Translations under genes and position numbers: made by a program
From: a virus
Virus record (IMG/VR): IMGVR_UViG_3300033182_000063
Coordinates: 1 to 53,714 of that record
Strand: one strand, 5' to 3'
Length of the DNA stretch: 53,714 nucleotides
The notes under the pieces: generated by a model
Databases searched by the model: none
The model's input: only the letters and a program-made list of their open reading frames with translations
What the model was told of the DNA's origin: nothing
Part shown: piece by piece, positions 33,615-41,572 of the stretch
Position numbering within the stretch: the stretch's first letter is position 1
Layout of the letters: the number at the start of each line of letters is the position of its first letter

Positions 33615-33817
33615 GTTTCCTCCTTACAGTTACCGTCGGGCACGTCTGCATACGCATACCCTTCGATGACTGAGTGGATTACTGTGGCGCTGACACCGAA
33701 CCGTTCGGCGATGTTCCTAATGGAGTAGAACTCAGCTTCTTTCAGGGCACGGTGGCGTGCCTCATTCAAACAACGTATCTGCTGAACTTGTTCGTCAGTT
33801 AATTTACGCTTAGACAT
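33611..33817 (-). CDS. Small HTH DNA-binding protein
   Basis: 68 residues. YSIRNIAERFGVSATVIHSVIEG is a clear helix-turn-helix (residues about 30-53) after a helix LTDEQVQQIRCLNEAR. This resembles the short HTH proteins encoded in phage early regions, and the recognition part of resolvase or HNH-associated HTH modules. It overlaps both neighbours by a few bases and sits next to the sigma-4 protein, so it is part of a compact regulatory cluster. It is a second candidate regulator for the dyad family. Confidence 0.65.
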   Translation of the reverse strand: MSKRKLTDEQVQQIRCLNEARHRALKEAEFYSIRNIAERFGVSATVIHSVIEGYAYADVPDGNCKEET

Positions 33818-34038
33818 TAGTCCTCCAGATAGTCGCGCATGTGTTGAACGTCAGGGTGATCGCGCATTTTCCTCAGAGCCTTCGCCTCGATCTGGCGGAT
33901 ACGCTCACGCGTCACACCGAACGCTTGTCCGATCTGCTCAAGAGTTAGTCCTTCTGGCGCACCATCCAGACCGAAACGCAGTTTGATAACTTGCTTCTCT
34001 TTGGCAGTAAGCAGTTGGTTGATTGGAGTCCTGTGCAT
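33817..34038 (-). CDS. Stand-alone sigma-70 region 4 protein
   Basis: 73 residues that correspond to the C-terminal domain of Rpo[63 protein letters not shown]. The recognition helix [16 protein letters not shown] is nearly the same as in housekeeping sigma factors, and even the final (L/M)RxxLxD end is kept. Regions 1-3 are missing, so it cannot melt promoters alone. It could bind the RNA polymerase beta flap in place of host sigma region 4, help a split sigma, or bind -35 DNA. Start ATG after GGAGATG, overlapping the next gene. Confidence 0.85.
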   Translation of the reverse strand: MHRTPINQLLTAKEKQVIKLRFGLDGAPEGLTLEQIGQAFGVTRERIRQIEAKALRKMRDHPDVQHMRDYLED

Positions 34039-34562
34039 TACTCATCTCCACAGGCGAAGTCATCTTCGTTAGTAGCCCACAGCGAGTAGCTAGCTTTAGT
34101 CTGCTCTTGGTGAACATACACGTCAGCTCGCATGATGAACCCTTCACGGTGAAGACGATCTAACTGGGCACGGCAGTTGTTTCTGCTAGGCGGGTAGTCG
34201 AACTCTCGAACAATATCTCCAGTGCTAGATACGCCATGAGCTTGGATGTACTCAACAACCTGTTCATCAGTTGGTGGTTCCCATACTGGAGCGGGTTGTT
34301 GGACTGGGTCTTCGTTGGCAGCGGTTGCCTCGACTGAGTAAGCACGCCACTTGATGCCGCTCTCACGTTTGCTCTGGAAGTTAGGTACGACTTTCACGAA
34401 CAGCTTGGTGCCGATATTGACACGCATATCACGGCTAATATCCGGGTTGATGTAAACCTGCTCGCCACTATCAGTGATAGCGAACACGTCGTTGTTACGG
34501 GACACACCAGTGACGATCACGTCGAATTGGTCTGCGTAGTTATCATGATTTAATACGTTCAT
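34038..34562 (-). CDS. OB-fold plus winged-helix regulatory-type protein
   Basis: 174 residues from ATG 34562 (ribosome site CAGGA); a longer frame to 34688 lacks one. Residues about 10-75 ([41 protein letters not shown]) look like a five-strand OB or cold-shock-like nucleic-acid-binding domain. Residues about 95-165 ([38 protein letters not shown]) look like a winged helix. The combination and its place directly upstream of the sigma-4 and HTH genes suggest a transcription or replication regulator. Fold assignments are by pattern only. The 151 bp upstream (34563-34713) hold no clear gene. Confidence 0.6.
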   Translation of the reverse strand: MNVLNHDNYADQFDVIVTGVSRNNDVFAITDSGEQVYINPDISRDMRVNIGTKLFVKVVPNFQSKRESGIKWRAYSVEATAANEDPVQQPAPVWEPPTDEQVVEYIQAHGVSSTGDIVREFDYPPSRNNCRAQLDRLHREGFIMRADVYVHQEQTKASYSLWATNEDDFACGDE

Positions 34563-34713
34563 TTGTATTCCTGTGGTTAAGTTGAGGGATCCCGACGTCT
34601 GTGCCATTGCTCGCTCATGCGGTGATGTACTGGTAGTGCTTAATCTCGATGACACATCCACACTGGACGCGTCGGGTCGCCCACTCAAAGGAGCGCACTA
34701 CCCACCTCATAAA

Positions 34714-35394
34714 TTAGTTACCGGCGGTTGCGATACGATGGGCGATAGCCGCAGCTGCGAACACGTCACGGTCGATACCGATCTCGTCGACGCTTGAGGT
34801 TTCTGACTCAGCTTTCTTACGACGCTCAGTTTTCTCGTGGAGTTTGACCAAGTAAGAATCCGGTACATACATCTCTAGCTCTGGCATCTCTTTGACAGCA
34901 GCGTTGAGTGACGCCTGACCTTGCATGAACTGCTTGATCTGGCACTCGATGACGTTGTACTGCTTCTGGATTTCTTCGCGCTTGGTCTTGCGCTCTTCTT
35001 CGCCAATGAGCCACGCTTTGAGGGTTTCGTCGCAGTGCTCGTCTTTGACCGTAGACTCGAAGCGGTAGTACCCACGGTTGACGCCAGAAGGTATGCGAAT
35101 CTTTTTATGATCGCCGCACTCGATATAGGTGCTGTACTTAGTGCTGTCGTTCTCGTCGACAAACTTTACGTGGACGCTATCAACCGTATCTGTCCACTTG
35201 TCTGGCATCTTATCTTTAAGCTCCGGCGCATCGCTCCAAGCAGAGTTAGATACAGCAGCACGGATAGAATCGAACACTGGGCTAGATTCATCGAGGTTAC
35301 TGGAGTCGTAGGGTTTGATAGCTTGACTGGACATAGCGCGAACTTTCGCTGTCATCTCATCAACTAGGGTTTGGGTTTTGCGTACATAAGCCAT
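34714..35394 (-). CDS. Conserved early protein, possibly Nmad5-like
   Basis: 226 residues. An N-terminal helix (VRKTQTLVDEMTAKVRAMSS), a central beta-rich part with HVKFVDENDSTKYSTYIECG, a charged coiled coil (about 135-165) and QASLNAAVKEMPELEMYVPDS near 175. The layout, with a long helix followed by a Leu/Pro-rich ...L..A..E.P....P segment, recalls the nucleotide-modification-associated domain Nmad5 of phages; this is a weak recollection. C terminus VFAAAAIAHRIATAGN. A divergent copy of the dyad lies just upstream. Confidence 0.55.
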   Translation of the reverse strand: MAYVRKTQTLVDEMTAKVRAMSSQAIKPYDSSNLDESSPVFDSIRAAVSNSAWSDAPELKDKMPDKWTDTVDSVHVKFVDENDSTKYSTYIECGDHKKIRIPSGVNRGYYRFESTVKDEHCDETLKAWLIGEEERKTKREEIQKQYNVIECQIKQFMQGQASLNAAVKEMPELEMYVPDSYLVKLHEKTERRKKAESETSSVDEIGIDRDVFAAAAIAHRIATAGN

Positions 35395-35407
35395 TGTTTG
35401 GTTCCTC

Positions 35408-35956
35408 TTAGTCTCTATATGCGTCTACATGAATGATTAATTTTTCACCGTTCTCGATCTTGCGAGCCAGTGATTCGCGTGAGTCTTTCTCAGACTCGTC
35501 GTCCTTGATGTACTTCTTGATAAACTCAGTCTGTTCTTTGGGTGAGATGTCTGGTGCAGGGATGTGCTGAGGGGTTATGCCGTTGCCTACTGCTTCTAAG
35601 AAAGAGCTATACCAGTACGGGACATACTGATCCTTGTTGGCGATGCCTAACTTCATCCAAGCGCAGGTGTAAGCCAGTAACTCTTCAACCTTATCCTCGC
35701 GCACCTTGTCGAGAGGTATATTTCTGCCGTACTTAGACATGGTGTGGACGTTGGCACCATACGCTCTGGTCAACTTGTCGATGAAGATAGAGGTGTCGTA
35801 CCCGCAGCTAGTGACGCCGTCACGAAGGGCACGCAGCACGATGTTGCGGCGACGGGTAGTCCACTTGGTTGGGTCTAGGTGCAGGGTTGCACCGGCAAAT
35901 GATGGGTCTCGGCTAAGCTCGCCGATGACTCCGACTGAGTAGTCCATAGCTGTCAT
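35408..35956 (-). CDS. Uncharacterised early protein
   Basis: 182 residues from ATG 35956, which has AAAGGAG; the frame extends upstream to 36109 but without a ribosome site and inside the next gene. Mixed helices, one notable segment KWTTRRRNIVLRALRDGVTS and a long acidic-basic C-terminal helix (SPKEQTEFIKKYIKDDESEK). No recognised family. It overlaps the next upstream gene by 4 bases, in the same - strand operon. Confidence 0.6.
   Translation of the reverse strand: MTAMDYSVGVIGELSRDPSFAGATLHLDPTKWTTRRRNIVLRALRDGVTSCGYDTSIFIDKLTRAYGANVHTMSKYGRNIPLDKVREDKVEELLAYTCAWMKLGIANKDQYVPYWYSSFLEAVGNGITPQHIPAPDISPKEQTEFIKKYIKDDESEKDSRESLARKIENGEKLIIHVDAYRD
35422..35437. promoter_or_regulatory. Degenerate early-type dyad with conserved flank
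   Basis: CGTCTACATGAATGAT matches the palindrome only in its centre (TCTACATG), but the left flank CTCTATATG is the same as at 26988. It overlaps the last codons (HVDAYRD) of the upstream gene, 28 bases before the 226-residue gene. Probably a weakened site. Confidence 0.4.
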
Positions 35957-36672
35957 GAGTAATCTCCTTTGACGTACAGGAAGTCGTACTTCTGTGAAGC
36001 ACGGGGGTAGGTGAAGCCACGGTGGTATATGTTGTGCATATACTGGTTGGCTAGGTTGGGGTGAGCGGCTATTTCGCCGATGATTTGCTCGACTGTCATA
36101 CCATCCCACGCATACATTGCTTGCATAGGTTCGGCACTCCAGAAGTGACGACGTTGTGCGTCAGACTGCATACGGTAAATGGCAGAGACAGCAGCACGTA
36201 CTTCTTCTAGCTTTTTCTCTAAGCTGTTACGCACTACACGGTCGGGCATCGACACGTCGATCTGCGCCAGTGGAACAGGGTCTACGTTTGGCTTAGCCCA
36301 GTACGCGTGCAAGTGCTTGAGGTTCTCCGGCATGTGGTGAGCGACATCTGGTACGCGCCAAGTGTCGTTAAGGCGCACTGCTTTCTTACGTTCCCAGTCG
36401 ATAGCCAACTTCTGTTGACCGCCTTGCGATACCCAAGCACGTTTGACCGGCTCGTCAGCATCGGGGCGCAGGTACAGCTCAGGACAGTCAGAGTCAGTAG
36501 TCGTCACGATCTGTATACCGTACTGGTTGTACATGCGACGCACGTCTGGGTCGGTGCTTTTGTCTAACCCAAGCGAGCCGTCCTCGAACTGCACGAACGT
36601 ACCGTCGTCGGCGTAGAAACGTTGGTACTTATCCCATCGCTTCTGGTGGTGTTTGAACTCGAACTTTTTCAT
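35953..36672 (-). CDS. Uncharacterised early protein
   Basis: 239 residues, Trp/Tyr/His-rich (HHQKRWDKYQRFYADDGTFV at the N terminus, NLANQYMHNIYHRGFTYPR near the C terminus), two cysteines at most. Mixed alpha/beta. Cotranscribed with short neighbours by 4-base overlaps on both sides. No motif that would show an activity. Confidence 0.6.
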   Translation of the reverse strand: MKKFEFKHHQKRWDKYQRFYADDGTFVQFEDGSLGLDKSTDPDVRRMYNQYGIQIVTTTDSDCPELYLRPDADEPVKRAWVSQGGQQKLAIDWERKKAVRLNDTWRVPDVAHHMPENLKHLHAYWAKPNVDPVPLAQIDVSMPDRVVRNSLEKKLEEVRAAVSAIYRMQSDAQRRHFWSAEPMQAMYAWDGMTVEQIIGEIAAHPNLANQYMHNIYHRGFTYPRASQKYDFLYVKGDYS

Positions 36673-36866
36673 AGCATGCTCCCTTGTTCCCGAAGGTCTT
36701 GAAGTGATTGAGCTACTAACTCTCTAACCAGTTGTAGCTTTACTTGGGCGCGATCAAGCTCGGGGGACTTGAACTCACCGGTGGTAGCCAACATGTCGTC
36801 AGCCAGTTTGATGGTGTCGTACAACATCTCTAAGCGATCGTTGATAGACGCGTTGTGGAATCTCAT
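36669..36866 (-). CDS. Small helical early protein
   Basis: 65 residues, two predicted amphipathic helices (INDRLEMLYDTIKLADDML; LDRAQVKLQLVRELVAQSL), no cysteines. ATG after AGGAAG; 4-base overlaps with both neighbours. Unknown role; a small adaptor or inhibitor is possible. Confidence 0.55.
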   Translation of the reverse strand: MRFHNASINDRLEMLYDTIKLADDMLATTGEFKSPELDRAQVKLQLVRELVAQSLQDLREQGSML

Positions 36867-37243
36867 GACTCTGCTTCCTTAGCTTCTACGTGCTCGGCGT
36901 AGGTCAGCTCGTTATCGGATATGGTTTTGACTGCTATGTCTTTGAGGTTGGGTTTCCAGTCGTCTCCGAAGGCGAACATCTTCATTCGTTGAGGGCACTC
37001 GTCTGCGAACTGCCACGACACTTCCTCCCCAACGATACCGGAGTACCTGAGATCGGAGGTGGTGTAGATGCCGTCATCGTCCGGCAATACTCCGTCATCG
37101 TCATACCAAGTCTCCAAGCCATGAGCGACACGCATCTCTGCCTCGAACTTATCTTCAGCTTGAATGACGTAGTGCTCGGTAAACCAGATGTCGTCAACGT
37201 CATAGTTAATGGTAAATATGAAATAGGTTTCTTGTTTACTCAT
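36863..37243 (-). CDS. Acidic early protein
   Basis: 126 residues, very rich in Asp and Glu (LETWYDDDGVLPDDDGIYTT) with an N-terminal beta start YFIFTINYDVDDIWF. The charge and lack of catalytic motifs recall DNA-mimic or anti-restriction proteins, but nothing in the sequence proves that. Its start overlaps the stop of the VWA gene by one base, so it belongs to the MoxR-VWA operon. Confidence 0.55.
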   Translation of the reverse strand: MSKQETYFIFTINYDVDDIWFTEHYVIQAEDKFEAEMRVAHGLETWYDDDGVLPDDDGIYTTSDLRYSGIVGEEVSWQFADECPQRMKMFAFGDDWKPNLKDIAVKTISDNELTYAEHVEAKEAES

Positions 37244-38421
37244 TACGCCTCCGAGTCGAACTTGATGACTGTGCCCCAGTTGAAGTTCTCGTTGTGGGTA
37301 GTGAGCCAGACAACATCAGAGCTAGGCTGCTCGATATAGTCTTGGTCGCCGTAGCCGTCAGTCAGGTAGATGACGCACTCGATCTCCTCACCGCACTGGT
37401 CAACCCAATCGAACACTGGTTTGAATGACGTACCGCCACCGCCATGTGGACGAAGCGTTACAGGGAAGTCGTCAGGTGTGTACTCAACGACGTTGTTGAT
37501 GGCGGCGTCACAGTAGACGACGTGAACTTTCTCAGGGATACATGAGTGGAGTATCCGGTTGATGTGACCGTTGAACTCGTTAAGCTCACGCTGACCGATA
37601 GAGCCAGACGTATCGACGGCGATAACTACCTGACCCATCTTTGGTATGTAGTCGTAGCCGGGAAGGTACAAGCTGTTAGCCATGAAGCGGCGGTTAGGTC
37701 GTGTCCATGAGTGACCATCTTTCTCTTTGGCTTGCATGTACCGCTCAAGTATCTCGTGCCACGGGGTAGGCACGTTGACCATCTCGTCGATCATGCGCTC
37801 GATAGAGGCAGGTAACTTACCGCAAGCCTTAGCTGCTTTGGCTGACTGGATAGCGTCGATCTTGGCTTGTGCCTCCAGTGCATGCACCTGCGACTCGTCG
37901 AGTGGTTGCCCTCCGTCGTCGACTGGGTCGCCGATGTCGTTGCCGATACCGCCGGGACCTTGACCTTCGCCGTCGTCGTTCTCGTCGTACAGCTCCTCAG
38001 CCGCATGGTCACGGGCACCGTCGAGTGTTACACCGCCGTCGATGAACTCACCTACCTTGGCGTCGATCAGCGTGTCGTTAATGACTTTGTCACATGCCAC
38101 GTTCCAAGCGTTGTGGTCACGGTGTTGTTTCCGCAGGGCATGAGCCAACATGTAGTGCATCGCCTCGTGAGCTAGCAAGAACATAAGCTGCTTGACGTTG
38201 AGCGGTTCGACGAACGCAGGGTTCATGTAGATTTGCCCAGTCGCAGACATTGCCGCAGTTGGGATAGCGTCGGTGTACTTGATCGGACGCTTGGCGACCG
38301 TAGTACCAAAGAAAGGATGGTCGAGGATAAGTAACGCTTTCGCCTTACCTACCTTGCGCTCGACCTCGGCTTGGTTGACCTGAATGCCATCGTTCAAGTC
38401 CTGAATAGCTAACGTAGCCAT
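37243..38421 (-). CDS. VWA-domain protein with DUF2201-type metallopeptidase-like domain
   Basis: 392 residues. N-terminal half: FLLAHEAMHYMLAHALR gives an HExxH zinc motif (His85, Glu86, His89), followed by NVACDKVINDTLI, the DUF2201_N pattern. An acidic Gly-rich linker (140-175) follows. The C-terminal half is a von Willebrand A domain with a MIDAS: DTSGS (270-274), Thr331 in GGGGTSF and Asp355 in LTDG. Proteins of this type pair with MoxR ATPases, here encoded two genes upstream, as chaperone or remodelling systems that act on partner proteins with metal. Their target in phages is unknown. Confidence 0.88.
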   Translation of the reverse strand: MATLAIQDLNDGIQVNQAEVERKVGKAKALLILDHPFFGTTVAKRPIKYTDAIPTAAMSATGQIYMNPAFVEPLNVKQLMFLLAHEAMHYMLAHALRKQHRDHNAWNVACDKVINDTLIDAKVGEFIDGGVTLDGARDHAAEELYDENDDGEGQGPGGIGNDIGDPVDDGGQPLDESQVHALEAQAKIDAIQSAKAAKACGKLPASIERMIDEMVNVPTPWHEILERYMQAKEKDGHSWTRPNRRFMANSLYLPGYDYIPKMGQVVIAVDTSGSIGQRELNEFNGHINRILHSCIPEKVHVVYCDAAINNVVEYTPDDFPVTLRPHGGGGTSFKPVFDWVDQCGEEIECVIYLTDGYGDQDYIEQPSSDVVWLTTHNENFNWGTVIKFDSEA

Positions 38422-38435
38422 GAATTGCTCCTTTG

Positions 38436-39470
38436 TTAAACAAGCCCTGCCATTTGGCTGACAAGGTCATTGATTTGAGTCGCAGCCTTCTCGCGCACCG
38501 ACTGGTTGGCACGGAGTACGTCTTTGTTGTTGGCGTATGTCCCGACTAGACTGCGTAAGTCGTTAATACGTTGTTGGATAGTTGGGTCGTCAGACACGTT
38601 GACACGGTTCATGCGCTCAGCCACGTCGACCATGTTGTCGATCAGTGAGTCACGGAACACCGAGCCGTCGTCGCCGATGTTGACCTTGAGTTTGTCCACT
38701 GCACGCTGCATCGGCTCGATCATCTGCTCGATGACGTGTGTTGCCGCATTACGCTCTGCATCATCCAGTTGGCGTTGAAGGGACGCTTTGTCCTCGTCTG
38801 AGATACCGACACGGAAGTCGCCAGTGGTTGGCACTGGCATGTAACGCACCTCGATACCGAAGCGAGCACGCACCTCGTCAGCGGTTGGATAGTCAGCAGG
38901 GTTAGCCAAGTTGGGTTTGCCTTTAGCCTGAGCGATCTGAGCCAGACGTGTGAGGTCAGCCTGAACCTCTGCATCCCAGTTCTGATACAGGTCGTCGACA
39001 GCAGCGTTAGCCTCGTCGATCAGTTGGCGTAAGCCAGACGTGAAGTCCATGTAGTGGTTGATGTTCAGCAGCTCGACGCCAGTCGTCCACGGCACAGTGT
39101 TGTCCTTCACGAACGAGTAGACCGCAGTGAACTTACTGATCGTATCTTTGACGCGGTTGTTACGTCCCTCGAACAGGTGTTTGTTCACGTTACCTGCGCC
39201 GTACGCATCTGACTCAGCCCTATCGAGTTTGTAAGGCGAGTACATGCGACGCTTGACCTGCACCAGTACAGCTTTCTCGTCGAGGTTCTTGACCTTGATA
39301 ACTGGTGAAGGTGTTGATGCGTTAACAGGTTCAGCTAGCTCAATGTCGTCGAACTTCTCAGCTGGTTGGTCAGCGACGACGGGTGATGAGTCGTCAGCGA
39401 CAGGTGCAGGGTTAGCCTGTGACGCTTCGACAGCCGCAAACGCAGCAGCAAGAGTTGGATTAATAGGCAT
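38436..39470 (-). CDS. Coiled-coil protein of the MoxR-VWA cluster
   Basis: 344 residues. N-terminal 55 residues Ala/Pro/Asp-rich and probably disordered, then a beta segment (VLVQVKRRMYSPYKLDRAES), a long helical region with DEDKASLQRQLDDAERNAAT and a final helix. No cysteine, no membrane segment. It lies between the MoxR ATPase and the VWA gene, spaced by 2 and 14 bases, and starts with GGAGG. Its fixed place suggests it is the substrate, adaptor or regulator of the pair. Family not recognised. Confidence 0.65.
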   Translation of the reverse strand: MPINPTLAAAFAAVEASQANPAPVADDSSPVVADQPAEKFDDIELAEPVNASTPSPVIKVKNLDEKAVLVQVKRRMYSPYKLDRAESDAYGAGNVNKHLFEGRNNRVKDTISKFTAVYSFVKDNTVPWTTGVELLNINHYMDFTSGLRQLIDEANAAVDDLYQNWDAEVQADLTRLAQIAQAKGKPNLANPADYPTADEVRARFGIEVRYMPVPTTGDFRVGISDEDKASLQRQLDDAERNAATHVIEQMIEPMQRAVDKLKVNIGDDGSVFRDSLIDNMVDVAERMNRVNVSDDPTIQQRINDLRSLVGTYANNKDVLRANQSVREKAATQINDLVSQMAGLV

Positions 39471-39472
39471 GA

Positions 39473-40486
39473 TTAGTTACCTCCCATAAAGATGTCTTTG
39501 TTAGCAATAGCCCAGTCGATGAACTGCTTGGTCTGCTGCAACGGTGGGTTGAGACGCAGGGCGTCAGTGACGTACACCATCTGGAACTCCTTAGGCAGTC
39601 GAGCCATGTACGCCATGTCACGCTCAAATGAGTCAGGCGCAGAGGTCATCGACAGCGCAGTTGATACAGCGTGACGTACAGCAGGTTCGCTAGGCACCTC
39701 AGCCTTGTCAGGGTGTAGGCGGATTGAGTCGACGCTAGGCATCTTGTTCATAAGGTCACGTGCAGCTACCCATTCAGCAGCGGCACCCTCACCAACTTTG
39801 CCCTCACAAGCGTACATATATAAGTCAGTAGGTAAGGTGTTAGGCACCTCTTTGAACAACTGAGTCCATGCACGTTGGGTCGGGTTGATCGAGCGGTTAG
39901 CATCGAAGTCGTTCAGCAGTGCAGGGCGTAGACGCAAGAACGCTATGCCAAGCGGGTCGACGTCGTTCTCCATAGCCCAACCACACCAGTCGTCGAGTGA
40001 TGTCTCCATCTCGAACTCATACATGCGGTTGTTCAGGTGAGTCAGCAGCTGCTTGGCACCCGCCTTATCCTCCACACGGTTACCGGTGACGATGAAGCGC
40101 ACCTCAGGGTCAAGCTCGAACGTCGGTGTTTTGCGCTCAAGAATGAAACCCGCCGCCCATGTCTGGTGGTGAGTAGATGACTGCGGCAGCTCTTCGAGGA
40201 CGATCAGTCCTGCACCAGTACCTTTGCGGAATTGGTAGAACATCTGAGTCGGGTTAAACACTGTCTGACCCTCATGCACCGATGGCACACCAGTGAAGTC
40301 GACAACGTCGTGGTTGTTAACGTGAACGACAAGCTGTCGCTCGGCAGGGATACCCAACGCGTCACCGATCTGGAGTGCTGCGTCTGACTTACCCATGCCC
40401 GGCTTACCCTTGAGAAAAGGTACAGCGGTTGGTGACTTGGCGAGAATCGCAGTGGTCATCTCGATAACTTGGTTGATACTAGGCAT
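39473..40486 (-). CDS. MoxR-family AAA+ ATPase
   Basis: 337 residues. Walker A GKPGMGKSDAA (27-37), a QLVVHVNNHDVVDFTGVPSV segment typical of MoxR (D-l-x-G-x-P), Walker B LIVLEEL (94-100) with Glu in place of the usual Asp-Glu order, sensor 1 FIVTGNR (131-137), and an arginine-rich region about 190-200. MoxR ATPases use ATP to open and remodel partners, normally with a VWA protein, which is present in this operon. It is the first gene of the unit behind two dyads (40525 and 40555). In phages such a pair is found in early regions; its target is not known. Confidence 0.88.
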   Translation of the reverse strand: MPSINQVIEMTTAILAKSPTAVPFLKGKPGMGKSDAALQIGDALGIPAERQLVVHVNNHDVVDFTGVPSVHEGQTVFNPTQMFYQFRKGTGAGLIVLEELPQSSTHHQTWAAGFILERKTPTFELDPEVRFIVTGNRVEDKAGAKQLLTHLNNRMYEFEMETSLDDWCGWAMENDVDPLGIAFLRLRPALLNDFDANRSINPTQRAWTQLFKEVPNTLPTDLYMYACEGKVGEGAAAEWVAARDLMNKMPSVDSIRLHPDKAEVPSEPAVRHAVSTALSMTSAPDSFERDMAYMARLPKEFQMVYVTDALRLNPPLQQTKQFIDWAIANKDIFMGGN

Positions 40487-40524
40487 GATTTGCTCCTTTG
40501 AATCACTTTGAAGATGTTTGAATG

Positions 40525-40540
40525 TGTTTACATGTATGCA
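40525..40540. promoter_or_regulatory. 16-bp dyad (early-type), first of a tandem pair
   Basis: TGTTTACATGTATGCA, continuing CACATTC on the - strand. It lies 39 bases upstream of the MoxR gene. A second dyad starts 30 bases further on, i.e. about three helical turns centre to centre, so two dimers could sit on the same DNA face. Confidence 0.65.
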
Positions 40541-40554
40541 GATACATACACATG

Positions 40555-40570
40555 AGTTTACCTGTTAACA
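40555..40570. promoter_or_regulatory. 16-bp dyad, second of a tandem pair
   Basis: AGTTTACCTGTTAACA, in the 92-bp gap between the MoxR gene and the next gene upstream. Its right half matches the late-type (GTTAACA) and its left half the early-type (TTTAC). Confidence 0.6.
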
Positions 40571-40578
40571 GGTTAATG

Positions 40579-41052
40579 TCAAGCAGCCAACCAGTATGGT
40601 GGTCTGCGGCGGGTGTAGGTCAGGAAGTCAGACTTCTCACCCACGTAATAGCGACGGTAGCTCTCGACAGCATCGTCGCCTTTGTACTGCTCAGGCATAG
40701 CCAGAGCAAATGGGGTTCGCTCACCATCAGGCATATCAGGTGGTGAGTACTGCACAACTGGGCTAAGTCTTAACCACGTACTGTGCGTTTTGTAGTACCT
40801 GTGACGATACTCGTTAGCCAGTGCGATGAAGTGGTCGTACAGCCAACGGTAGTTGGCGCGGTTTGTACTAGCCCAAACAGTACAGGGGTGTTTGGCATGA
40901 GTCGGACGATACAAGGTGTCGTGCTCGTTACCATACTGTCGATGTATGGTCGACAGCATCTGCCCTGTTTCCAAGACCATCTTGACCACGTGCTTGTCAC
41001 ACTGGTACTCAGCAGCGACGAACGGACACTTATCAAGTACGAATATATTCAT
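40579..41052 (-). CDS. Conserved phage protein with CDKHVVKM motif
   Basis: 157 residues. NIFVLDKCPFVAAEYQCDKH, VVKMVLETGQMLSTIHRQYG, a later THAKHPCTVWASTNRANYRW, LYDHF and, near the C terminus, PEQYKGDDAVESYRRYYVGEK make a strongly conserved phage protein. I recall it annotated as a pyrimidine-dimer glycosylase or endonuclease V-like protein, but its motif does not obviously equal that of T4 DenV, so the activity is uncertain. Cys, His and Lys residues in CDKHVVKM and THAKHPC are candidate active-site residues. Ribosome site GGAGAA. Starts 4 bases inside the next gene. Confidence 0.6.
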   Translation of the reverse strand: MNIFVLDKCPFVAAEYQCDKHVVKMVLETGQMLSTIHRQYGNEHDTLYRPTHAKHPCTVWASTNRANYRWLYDHFIALANEYRHRYYKTHSTWLRLSPVVQYSPPDMPDGERTPFALAMPEQYKGDDAVESYRRYYVGEKSDFLTYTRRRPPYWLAA

Positions 41053-41273
41053 GACTTGTTCTCCTGTCTGGTTTTAACAGTGGCTTCGATGACAGCCATC
41101 GCGTCGTTGATGTGGTCAACGTAGTAGTTAACCGCTCTCACCTCGTCCCGAAGGGTGTCGATCTTCTTCAACCCTTTGGTCAGGTTGTCAGTCATGCGGG
41201 GCAGCGCATCAGTGAGTTGACGCATCTCATCGACGATGAACGCGTACATAGCCAACGTGGTTAGGTCACGCAT
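41049..41273 (-). CDS. Small helical early protein
   Basis: 74 residues from ATG 41273 (GGAGAAAC upstream); a longer frame to 41468 is a shadow of the next gene. Two long helices: FIVDEMRQLTDALPRMTDNL and a heptad-like IDTLRDEVRAVNYYVDHIND. No recognised family; typical of a small dimeric coiled-coil regulator. Confidence 0.55.
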   Translation of the reverse strand: MRDLTTLAMYAFIVDEMRQLTDALPRMTDNLTKGLKKIDTLRDEVRAVNYYVDHINDAMAVIEATVKTRQENKS

Positions 41274-41463
41274 AAAGTTTCTCCATGTCAGCGTTGAGCA
41301 CCATACGACGGATGTCGAAATGGTTGGGGACTGACGTGCCAGACGGGCGACGGCAGCGTTGGTAGATGATGTGGTCAGCAGTAACTTTGCAGTCACATAC
41401 AGCGATGACCGTTTCATCCCCTGCGCCGTGGTTGAGCACGACGAGATAGACAGTCTTTGACAT
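41266..41463 (-). CDS. Small early protein
   Basis: 65 residues, AGGAG ribosome site. Beta start (TVYLVVLNHGAGDETVIAVC) followed by DCKVTADHIIYQRCRRPSG; three cysteines that could bind metal or pair with partners. Overlaps the next gene by 8 bases. Function unknown. Confidence 0.5.
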   Translation of the reverse strand: MSKTVYLVVLNHGAGDETVIAVCDCKVTADHIIYQRCRRPSGTSVPNHFDIRRMVLNADMEKLYA

Positions 41464-41572
41464 AACAACTCCTTAATATGTTATTCAGTTGGTGGGTGGG
41501 TTGGGGTGTGAGGTGAGCAGTTTAATGTGATGCTCAGCACCCGCATTGCGTTGTGGGGTTCGGGGTTGGCGA

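Noticed and set aside
34563-34688. N-terminal extension of the OB-winged-helix protein.
   Set aside because: No ribosome site; the extra Ser/Thr-rich residues are unlike a domain, while ATG 34562 has a good site.
34573-34797. A + strand gene opposite the early block.
   Set aside because: It overlaps real - strand genes, has no ribosome site and no recognisable product; the same holds for the other long antisense frames in the window.
35957-36109. N-terminal extension of the 182-residue early protein.
   Set aside because: It lies inside the neighbouring gene and lacks a ribosome site; ATG 35956 has AAAGGAG.
40301-40345. TGTTAACGTGAACGA in the MoxR gene as a dyad.
   Set aside because: Needs a one-base gap to fit the consensus and is fully coding.
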